Shown here piece by piece: positions 29,076 to 36,803 of a stretch of 64,000 bases of DNA. Made by a program: the position numbers and the translations under genes. The first letter of the stretch is position 1, and each line of letters begins with the position of its first letter. Under the pieces are notes generated by a model. It saw only the letters and a program-made list of their open reading frames with translations. It ran no database searches and had not been told where the DNA came from. Source of the stretch: an uncultured bacterium (GTDB lineage: Bacteria; Atribacterota; Atribacteria; Atribacterales; Caldatribacteriaceae). The DNA is taken from assembly GCA_937922705.1 (NCBI GenBank), contig CALAIW010000005.1, forward strand, positions 39,727 through 103,726. The letters run 5' to 3'.

Positions 29076-30511
29076 CGTTCACTTCCTCGCTCCACCGGAA
29101 GAAAAACCTGGACCTTTGTACCTACTCCTTCCTTAGAGGCTATCTCAATCCATCCCCCATGGGCTCGTACAATACTGTACGAGATGGAAAGTCCAAGACC
29201 TGTTCCTCGCTCTTTTGTGGTGAAAAAGGGCTCAAAAATTCGGGGAAGTGCACTTTCTGGAATGCCCTTCCCTGTGTCGGCAAAGGTAACTTTTACATAG
29301 GTTGCAAACTTTCGCCTTTCCCAGGGGGGGAGGTTTTCAAGAAGAACGCTCTCTGTCGAAATGCGAAGTATTCCCCCTTTTTCCTGCATAGCCTCAAAGG
29401 CATTTTTCGCAAGGTTCATAAAGACCTGACGCATACGTGTCCGATCAAGGTACACCAGGGGAAGATTCTCTTCAAAGGCGAACTCCACCCTTTCGTTTTC
29501 CTGGCAAAAGAAGTCTACGAGAGAGACACTCTCTCGAAGGAGCGCATTAACGTCTGTTGGTTCTCGCTCAAGGACAAGAGGCTTTGAGAAATCCACAAGA
29601 TAGCGGATAACCTCACTACAGTGAGCCGCTTCTTTTTCTATTTTCTCTAGGACCCTCTTGGTCATCTGGCATGCAGGACAATCTCTACCTTTCTCCTCAA
29701 CTTGCGAAAGGAGCATCTGGGCATAACCATAAATGACACCTAGGGGGTTGTTAATTTCATGAGCCATACTGGAGATAAAGCGACCGATACTTGAGAGTCG
29801 CTCCATCTGGCGGATGCTTTCTCCCCAGCGGGCACGATCGGTCACGTCTTCTACAAGCCCCACAACCTGAAGGGAATTGCCACCTTCTCGCCACGGGAAA
29901 AACCGAAAATTCAAAAGGCGATCACCATTTGCGCCTCTTTTCAAGCGAAAGTTTCGGATAAAGTATTCCTCCCCAAAGCGAAGACTCTGCCACATATCTT
30001 CCATGTGCTCCATCGGGAAGAGTTCATCCCATTTTTTCCCAAGGACTTCTGCTTCTCTCCTTCCGGTGAGCACCTCCATGGTGCTGTTCCAGAAGAGAAT
30101 GCGTCCTTCCCCAAAGGAGAGAAACACAACTCCAAGAGGAAAACGGAAGAAAAGAATCTGCAAAATGTGCGTCCGAAGTTTTTGAACTCTCATGAGGAGT
30201 TGCCGCTCAAAAGGCAAAAGACCCTTCACCGGGGGAAGCTCTCCTTCTTTCAGAGGACCACCAGTTACACACACAAGGCCTGGTCCTAAAAGCTCAACCC
30301 GCGCAAAAAGAAATTCGTTTTCAAAAGAGAGAAAATGGATTCCTTCCTGGGGTCGTGCTTCTTGCCTCAAGAAGTCCTCGACAAATCGCCGGTACTTGTG
30401 CAAACCGTTGTAGAAAAACACACCATCTTCTGTGCGAAGCAGTACATATGCCACTGAGAGACGCTTCCGAATCCCCCGAAGAAGGGGGTTCCAAAGAACA
30501 GCCCACTCCAT
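29072..30511 (-). CDS. PAS-domain sensor histidine kinase (NtrB-like)
   Basis: PAS region; H-box SSMAHEINNPLGVIYGYAQMLL; ATPase GTGLGLSISYSIVRAHGG; ATGA overlap with rpoN. Confidence 0.9.
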   Translation of the reverse strand: MEWAVLWNPLLRGIRKRLSVAYVLLRTEDGVFFYNGLHKYRRFVEDFLRQEARPQEGIHFLSFENEFLFARVELLGPGLVCVTGGPLKEGELPPVKGLLPFERQLLMRVQKLRTHILQILFFRFPLGVVFLSFGEGRILFWNSTMEVLTGRREAEVLGKKWDELFPMEHMEDMWQSLRFGEEYFIRNFRLKRGANGDRLLNFRFFPWREGGNSLQVVGLVEDVTDRARWGESIRQMERLSSIGRFISSMAHEINNPLGVIYGYAQMLLSQVEEKGRDCPACQMTKRVLEKIEKEAAHCSEVIRYLVDFSKPLVLEREPTDVNALLRESVSLVDFFCQENERVEFAFEENLPLVYLDRTRMRQVFMNLAKNAFEAMQEKGGILRISTESVLLENLPPWERRKFATYVKVTFADTGKGIPESALPRIFEPFFTTKERGTGLGLSISYSIVRAHGGWIEIASKEGVGTKVQVFLPVERGSER

Positions 30512-30515
30512 TGGC

Positions 30516-30881
30516 TCAGTTACCCAGGACCTTCTTCACCGCCTCAATGACTCGCTCAGGCTTGAAGGGCTTGACGATGAAGTCACGAGCTCCCGCCTGG
30601 ATAGCGTCAACCACCATAGCCTGCTGACCCATAGCACTGCACATGATAATCCGGGCATTGGGGTCAATCTTTTTGATTTCCTTCACCGCAGTAATACCAT
30701 CCATCTCAGGCATAGTGATATCCATGGTCACAAGGTCTGGCTTGACCTCTTCATATTTGAGCACCGCTTCTTTGCCGTTACTTGCCTCAGCCACCACCTC
30801 GTAACCGTTTTTCGTAAGGATATCCTTAAGCATCATCCGCATAAATGCAGCATCATCCACAATCATAATCCGTCCGGGCAT
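30516..30881 (-). CDS. cheY: Chemotaxis response regulator CheY
   Basis: Single REC domain MPGRIMIVDDAAFMRMMLKDILTKNGYEVV...MDITMPEMDG...KPFKPERVIEAVKKV. Confidence 0.93.
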   Translation of the reverse strand: MPGRIMIVDDAAFMRMMLKDILTKNGYEVVAEASNGKEAVLKYEEVKPDLVTMDITMPEMDGITAVKEIKKIDPNARIIMCSAMGQQAMVVDAIQAGARDFIVKPFKPERVIEAVKKVLGN

Positions 30882-30887
30882 AGCCTA

Positions 30888-32903
30888 TTACCCTCCCACC
30901 TGAACCATTTTCCAGAGGAGACTCGCCACATCCACAATGAGCGAGACCCGTCCATCGCCAAGAATTGTCGCTCCTCCAAGCCCTCGCACGTCACCAATGT
31001 ACGACCCAAGAGACTTAATCACGATTTCCTGCTCGCCAACAATGGCATCAACCACAAGACCTGCAAGAACTCGAGCAGTGTTCACAACAACGGTATAGAG
31101 AACATCAGGAATTTCCATACCTTCCTCATACTCTGCTTTCTTCCCCTCAAGGAGATCCCGGAGGCGAAGGAGTGGTAGTGTCCTTCCTCGGAAAAGGGAA
31201 GTAAGGGTCTTATTCACCCAATAGGTGTTCTTTTTTTCGATTTTCTCGATCTCCACTACGTCCGCAAGGGGTATAGAGTAAATTGCTCCATTCACTCGAA
31301 CGAGCAAAGCCCGGATAATGGCTAAAGTCAAAGGTAAACGCAGGAAAAAGGTCGTACCTTTACCCTTTTCACTCTCCACGTGAACCTGCCCGTTGACCCG
31401 CTCGATATTCCGACGGACAATGTCCATCCCGACGCCCCGTCCAGAGACATCGGTCACGTTTTCGTTTGTGGAGAACCCAGAGTAAAAGATGAATTCGATA
31501 GCCTCCCGATCGCTCATCCGCGCAAGCTCCTCCTGAGTCACAAGGCCAAGGGCAAGGGCTTTTTTGCGAATCTTCTCCACATCAATACCCCGCCCATCAT
31601 CCTGCACAAGGATAACTACTGAGTTCTCTTCCTGATAGGCCTTGAGCAGGATTCGCCCCCGAGGGGGTTTCCCCAGGGCTATTCGCTCTTCAGGAGGTTC
31701 AATCCCGTGATCCACAGCGTTCCGAAGAAGGTGGATTAAAGGATCGGTAATCTCCTCAATGAGCGAGCGGTCAAGTTCGGTGTCCTCTCCTTCCACCACA
31801 AAGTCAATCTCTTTTCCAAAATTCCTAGCCAGGTCTCGAACCATCCGGGGAAATCGGTTGAAAACCTCCGCAAGGGGAAGCATCCGGGCCTTCATAATTT
31901 CCATCTGGAGCTCATTGGTAACCCGACCGATATGGGTGGTCGTGTCAGCAAGAAGAGTCCTGAGGTAGGCAACTTCCTTGCTCTCTTGGAGCTTCCGGAT
32001 GATGTCTTCAAGACGCGCCCGATCAATGACCAGCTCTCCCACAAGGTTCATAAGAGCATCAAGGCGTTCTACATCAACCCGGACAGTTTTTTTGAGCCCA
32101 CCGGTGATTTTTCTCCTCTCTGAGGTAATAGCTCTCGTTTGCTCCTCCTCTTTTTTCTCCTCTCTTGCCGCCTCAAGAAGTACCTCTTTTCCCTGTGCGG
32201 TAATTTCTGCCTTTTCCACTTCCGCAACGGATTCTACAACTCTTTTGATTTCCTCAGGTGTAAGCTCTGTCCGTACAAAAACCTCAAAGCTCTGTCCAAA
32301 GCGCTCACTCTCAAGGTCAGTAAGAGAGGGATTGGTACTTACTACATCGATACCACTCTCCTGCAGGCGATTAATGACAAGATATGCCCGAACTCCTTTC
32401 ATGGAACAATCGAGGGTGAGGAACACTTTGACCACGTATTCTTTCTCCTCTTTGGGAATCGCTTCGGGTTTTTTCTCCACCTCCTCGGAAGCCTTTTCCC
32501 GTCTTCCAAGGAAATGCTGAAGCATCCCCACAATTTCTCCTGTTTCAACTTCTGGTTCCTTCCCTTCCAAAGCAATACCATTTCGCATGAACTTGAGAAG
32601 GTCTACACCCCGAAGGAGGGTATCCACAAGCTCTGGAGTAACCGCAATAGTCTTTTTTCGAACTCCGTCAAGAAGATTTTCCATGAGGTGAGCAAGCTCC
32701 ATCATTTTCTGGAAACCCATAGAGCTTGAGGAACCCTTAATGGTATGGAATGAACGGAAAATAGCTTGAACAAGACTCTCCTCGTCGGGATTTTTCTCAA
32801 GCTGGACAAGATTCTCCTCGAGGCGCTCAATGTGTTCCTCAACCTCTTCAAGAAAGACTCCCAGGTACCGCTCCATGTCAAAGGTTTCGGTCAATTCCAC
32901 CAC
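30888..32903 (-). CDS. cheA: Chemotaxis histidine kinase CheA
   Basis: P1 FHTIKGSSSSMGF; dimerisation, HATPase (VDHGIEPPEER; GRGVGMDIVRRNIE) and CheW-like domains. Confidence 0.97.
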   Translation of the reverse strand: MVELTETFDMERYLGVFLEEVEEHIERLEENLVQLEKNPDEESLVQAIFRSFHTIKGSSSSMGFQKMMELAHLMENLLDGVRKKTIAVTPELVDTLLRGVDLLKFMRNGIALEGKEPEVETGEIVGMLQHFLGRREKASEEVEKKPEAIPKEEKEYVVKVFLTLDCSMKGVRAYLVINRLQESGIDVVSTNPSLTDLESERFGQSFEVFVRTELTPEEIKRVVESVAEVEKAEITAQGKEVLLEAAREEKKEEEQTRAITSERRKITGGLKKTVRVDVERLDALMNLVGELVIDRARLEDIIRKLQESKEVAYLRTLLADTTTHIGRVTNELQMEIMKARMLPLAEVFNRFPRMVRDLARNFGKEIDFVVEGEDTELDRSLIEEITDPLIHLLRNAVDHGIEPPEERIALGKPPRGRILLKAYQEENSVVILVQDDGRGIDVEKIRKKALALGLVTQEELARMSDREAIEFIFYSGFSTNENVTDVSGRGVGMDIVRRNIERVNGQVHVESEKGKGTTFFLRLPLTLAIIRALLVRVNGAIYSIPLADVVEIEKIEKKNTYWVNKTLTSLFRGRTLPLLRLRDLLEGKKAEYEEGMEIPDVLYTVVVNTARVLAGLVVDAIVGEQEIVIKSLGSYIGDVRGLGGATILGDGRVSLIVDVASLLWKMVQVGG

Positions 32904-32909
32904 CCTCCT

Positions 32910-33515
32910 CTACTCAGCCACACCTTTCGCTAGCGAAGGCTTCTCAAGCTTTACCTGCACCACAGTAACTGAAAGATAGAGAATATCAACCTCCGTCACG
33001 TATGGAACAAAGCCCTCTTTCTCCACTACAAGCACAACCTTACCCACTGGGAGATTGTCCAAAGCAAAGCTACCATTTTGATCCGTCGTTGCAATATTCC
33101 CACCATCGACGGTGACTAAAGCCCCTGCAATGGGCTTCCCCTCTTCGTCCCACACATATCCTACCAGTTTGCCCAGAAGCGGCGCAAGCTCAATGGTGAG
33201 AGAAAAGGAAGACACACCTTGAGGAACATTCACAACTTCGCTTTTTTGCGCATATCCTGTAGAGTATACAACAAAAACACGTCGTCCTGCAGGAACACGG
33301 GAAAGCACAAACGACCCATCAGAGGCAGTAAGGTCAAAACACTCGGGAAAATCTCGAAGCCTCACCTGTGCGCCTTCTACCCCCACTCCCGTCACCGCGT
33401 CAACCACCTTCCCCTGCACGGTGACGAGGGGATGCAAAAGGGGCAAGGGACTAAGGTTTCCAAAACACCCAGAGAGGAGAAAAAGACAAAGTGCAAAGGG
33501 TAAAACTTTCCCCAT
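32910..33515 (-). CDS. Lipoprotein with two carboxypeptidase-regulatory-like (beta-sandwich) domains
   Basis: Lipobox CLFLLSGCFGN; repeats GKVVDAVTGVGVEGAQVRL... and GYVWDEEGKPIAGALVTV... Confidence 0.8.
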   Translation of the reverse strand: MGKVLPFALCLFLLSGCFGNLSPLPLLHPLVTVQGKVVDAVTGVGVEGAQVRLRDFPECFDLTASDGSFVLSRVPAGRRVFVVYSTGYAQKSEVVNVPQGVSSFSLTIELAPLLGKLVGYVWDEEGKPIAGALVTVDGGNIATTDQNGSFALDNLPVGKVVLVVEKEGFVPYVTEVDILYLSVTVVQVKLEKPSLAKGVAE

Positions 33516-33516
33516 G

Positions 33517-33870
33517 CTACCCACCTTGGCGAGCAAGGTAGTATACGTATCGGCCGGGAGTGAGCTCAAGGGTGTAGATGGTGATAGTGTCCACAAGGGG
33601 GAGGTATCCACTTTTAGTGATGGAGATAGTGTACGTTCCGGGTGGAAGCTGGAAGTGTGCTTTGCCGCTTGCGTCGGTATAGCGGACCGCAGAAATGTTT
33701 CCGGATACCGAAACCTGGGCAAGAGCAACGGGTAAGACGTATCCTTCTGGGGAATTCGGCTCAATTTCATACACAAAGATGTAAGTGTCCTTTGTCTGCC
33801 AGCGAACCCCACAGCCCGAGGAGACGAAAAAGAGAAGAGATAAAAAAGCAAGCACAAGATACTTTTGCAT
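33517..33870 (-). CDS. Small lipoprotein with carboxypeptidase-regulatory/PEGA-like domain
   Basis: Lipobox LLFFVSSGCGV; TDASGKAHFQLPPGTYTISITKSGYLPL. Confidence 0.75.
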   Translation of the reverse strand: MQKYLVLAFLSLLFFVSSGCGVRWQTKDTYIFVYEIEPNSPEGYVLPVALAQVSVSGNISAVRYTDASGKAHFQLPPGTYTISITKSGYLPLVDTITIYTLELTPGRYVYYLARQGG

Positions 33871-33906
33871 CAGGTAACCTCCTGTGCAGAGATTGCAAAA
33901 TTAGGG

Positions 33907-33924
33907 GATAAAAATCCTTGCCAA
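33907..33924 (-). promoter_or_regulatory. Candidate motility promoter motif TTGGCAAGGATTTTTATC upstream of lipoprotein-cheA operon
   Basis: Ungapped match to the motifs upstream of flgB and mcp. Confidence 0.5.
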
Positions 33925-33963
33925 CTACATCCTGTGGTATGATGGTAGAAGGAGGGATGGAAG

Positions 33964-34707
33964 GTGTGGAAACTTCTGTTTCTCGGTATCGTGTTTTTGA
34001 GTCTTTGGGCTCTGCCAGGAGAAGCCTTAGAAATCCGTTACCTTGGTCACTCTGCATTTTTCCTTTCCTTTGAGAGTGGTTTCCGGTGCGTTCTTGATCC
34101 CTTCAGTCCCGAGGTCGGCTATAGTATCCCAAAAAGCCTTGAAGCCCACGCCCTCATAAGCACCCATGAGCACTTTGACCACCTCTTCGAAGGCTTCCTG
34201 GGAAAACACCTCACCACCCTCGTAGGCACAAAAAGCAAGGGAGCGGACTGGAACCTTTTTGAAGAAACCATTGAGGGTGTCCACATTTTTGCCCTCCCTT
34301 CATACCACGACGAGAAGAAGGGAACGCTTCGAGGCAAAAACGCTATTATCGTCCTTGAGGGAGACACCATGCGCCTTGCCCATCTTGGAGATATCGGAGC
34401 CCTCCCCGAAAGAGAAGTTAAGGAAAAACTCCAGAATGTGGATATTCTCTTTGTCCCCACAGGAGGTCACTACACTCTTTCTCTTGACCTTGTTGTCAAA
34501 CTCATTCAAGAGCTCGCTCCACGAGTCGTCATCCCCATGCACTACCGGACAGAAGCCACAAAAGACTGGCCTATTGCACCCTTAGAGGAGTTCCTCAAAA
34601 GAGCAAAGACCTGGAAAGTCACAGAAAAGGACTCTCCTTTACGTATTCGCAAGGAAAACCTCCCCGAGACTACCGAAATTTGGGTGATGCAACCATGGAC
34701 CGAATGA
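33964..34707 (+). CDS. MBL-fold metal-dependent hydrolase (UlaG-like), exported
   Basis: Signal peptide; ISTHEHFDHL; AHLGDIG; VIPMHYRT; GTG start. Confidence 0.83.
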   Translation: MWKLLFLGIVFLSLWALPGEALEIRYLGHSAFFLSFESGFRCVLDPFSPEVGYSIPKSLEAHALISTHEHFDHLFEGFLGKHLTTLVGTKSKGADWNLFEETIEGVHIFALPSYHDEKKGTLRGKNAIIVLEGDTMRLAHLGDIGALPEREVKEKLQNVDILFVPTGGHYTLSLDLVVKLIQELAPRVVIPMHYRTEATKDWPIAPLEEFLKRAKTWKVTEKDSPLRIRKENLPETTEIWVMQPWTE

Positions 34708-35282
34708 GTCTTCTTATGCTCTTTGCCCTTCTCTTGAGCGCTTTCCCAGCTCACGCCCAAGACAACCAGAGCTTGGGCATCCTCGAAATTTCCTTCGACT
34801 TTACGCGACAGCGGACCATCGCCTCCAATCAGTATGCCGTATGGATTGAAGACTCAGAGGGGAATCTGGTACAAACGCTCTATGTCACTGCCTTCACGGG
34901 TAAGGGAGGATACCTTCGTCGGCCTGATTGCCTTCCACTTTGGGTACAGAAAGCCCGCCCTCAGGAACTTCCCAATATCGATGTTGTAACGAGTGCGACA
35001 CCACGAAGTGGACCACAAGTGCACACCTGGGATGGGAGGGACGCAAAGGGGAATTTTGTGTCTCCGGGAACGTATCGCTTCGTCATCGAAGCTACCCTCT
35101 ATTGGTCGAACCGAGTAGTCTTTTCAGGGACTTTCGCGTATGGCGGGAAGAGCGTGGATTCCATTCCCGTTACCGCCGAGTACTTTGGTGGGAAAGAAAA
35201 CAAAGGAATGATTACCAACCTCACTGCACGTTACAAAGCGCAGAGAGAAGTACTTAAAGAAAGCACGGCAGATACACTGTGA
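34680..35282 (+). CDS. DUF2271-like exported protein
   Basis: Signal peptide; ASNQYAVWIEDSEGNLVQTLYVTAFTGKGGYLRRPDCLPLW; HTWDGRDAKGNFVSPGTYRFVIEA. Confidence 0.65.
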   Translation: MGDATMDRMSLLMLFALLLSAFPAHAQDNQSLGILEISFDFTRQRTIASNQYAVWIEDSEGNLVQTLYVTAFTGKGGYLRRPDCLPLWVQKARPQELPNIDVVTSATPRSGPQVHTWDGRDAKGNFVSPGTYRFVIEATLYWSNRVVFSGTFAYGGKSVDSIPVTAEYFGGKENKGMITNLTARYKAQREVLKESTADTL

Positions 35283-35285
35283 AGC

Positions 35286-36395
35286 TCATGCCCAAAACCG
35301 CAATCCCTCATCGAGCATGACCAAGTACTGCCTGAGAGGGACGTAATTGGCGATGGAATTCCCCGAGCCCAGGGCAAAGCCAAAAGATGGAGCAAGTTCT
35401 TTGAGAATGCCACGTACGTATTGGCGAAGGTCTTCCTCGGGAAGACGGATGAGTTGGTCAAGGTCGACACCGCCAAGGATACCTACTCGATTTCCATAGC
35501 GTTTTCCGAACTCGGTAACCGGGAGAATCGCGTCCTGGAAGGAATGGAAGGCATCAATGGGAACCTGCTCAAGGAACGCATCAAAAACCTGGTAAATGTT
35601 CCCACAAGAATGGAGAAAGTAGTACTTCCCCCTTTCATGGGCAAGGTCACAGAGCTTTTTATGCCAAGGAAAGACAAACTCCTCAAGGTCTCGAGGTGCA
35701 AGAAAAGTGGCACTCCTGTATCCCCAGTCATCCCCCTGGAAAATCCCGCCCACTATGTCCAAATCGATAAGCGACCGATAGAACGCAAGAGTAATCTCCC
35801 CCACACGGTTGAAGACTGCTCGAACGAGAGACCGGTCCTCGTAAAGGAGAAAGGCAAGACCCTCAAAGCCAAGAAGCGTCTCGCTGACAACTTCAAAAAT
35901 CCCACCACAGGCATTGAGCAAAAGCTTCATGCCTTCGGGGAGGATACGGGAAAGTTCCTCATACGGGGAGAAGTCAAATACCTCTACCCTGGGCCAGGGG
36001 TAACGTTCGAAATCCTCCCAGGAGGTGATAACCCCTGAAGACTCTTCCACCCATTCCCGGACTCCCCGAGAAAGGCAAGCCGTATCCTCACCCTTGCGGA
36101 CCTTAGCCTCAAAGCGAAGGCCCATCCCAGGGATATCCACAAAAATGCAGTAGTCATACCCCAAACGCTTGAAAAAACGCACATACTGACGAAGGAACAA
36201 AGGCATGCTCTCTGGAGTAGGCGGTGCAAGAGTTTCACCAAAAAAGCACTGCGTTACTTCCCCAATGACCTCAAGGTCAATAAGGAGCTCGGCAAAGTGC
36301 ACCCGCTTAGGTTTTTTCTTTCGGGTTAGAACACCGATGCATTCGGCAAAATCCGGGACAAAACGGTCGTTTGCAATCCACTCTAGGATACGCAT
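35286..36395 (-). CDS. Uroporphyrinogen decarboxylase (UroD)-family protein
   Basis: DDWGYRSATFLAPRDLEEFVFPWHKKLCDLAHERGKYYFLHSCGNIYQVFDAFLEQVPIDAFHSFQ. Confidence 0.82.
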   Translation of the reverse strand: MRILEWIANDRFVPDFAECIGVLTRKKKPKRVHFAELLIDLEVIGEVTQCFFGETLAPPTPESMPLFLRQYVRFFKRLGYDYCIFVDIPGMGLRFEAKVRKGEDTACLSRGVREWVEESSGVITSWEDFERYPWPRVEVFDFSPYEELSRILPEGMKLLLNACGGIFEVVSETLLGFEGLAFLLYEDRSLVRAVFNRVGEITLAFYRSLIDLDIVGGIFQGDDWGYRSATFLAPRDLEEFVFPWHKKLCDLAHERGKYYFLHSCGNIYQVFDAFLEQVPIDAFHSFQDAILPVTEFGKRYGNRVGILGGVDLDQLIRLPEEDLRQYVRGILKELAPSFGFALGSGNSIANYVPLRQYLVMLDEGLRFWA

Positions 36396-36791
36396 CTATT
36401 CCCCCACAATCTGGACCCAAACACGGCGCTGCCTTGGACCATCAAACTCACAGAAAAAAATCCCCTGCCACGTCCCAAGGAGAATCTCGCCATTCTCAAA
36501 AACCACGCTTACTGAGGGACCCACTAAAGATGCCTTGACATGGGCAGGCGCATTCCCCTCCCCATGCTCATAGGGGAGACTCTCAGGAACCGCATGGCGG
36601 AGACCCCGCAGGATATCAAGAACTACGTCTGGATCGGCATTTTCGTTAATGGTGACCCCAGCAGTTGTGTGGGGAACATACACCGTACAAATCCCTCGCT
36701 TTTTTCCTGACTCCCGCACCGCCTGACGAACAAAGGAAGTGATATTCACCATTTCCTCTTTTCGCCTTGTGGCTATGGTCAACTCGCGCAC
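36396..36791 (-). CDS. YjbQ/UPF0047 family protein
   Basis: VYVPHTTAGVTINENADPDVVLDIL; HGEGNAPAHVKASLVGPSVSVVFENGEILLGTWQGIFFCEFDGPRQRRV. Confidence 0.92.
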   Translation of the reverse strand: MRELTIATRRKEEMVNITSFVRQAVRESGKKRGICTVYVPHTTAGVTINENADPDVVLDILRGLRHAVPESLPYEHGEGNAPAHVKASLVGPSVSVVFENGEILLGTWQGIFFCEFDGPRQRRVWVQIVGE

Positions 36792-36803
36792 AATCCCACC
36801 CCC

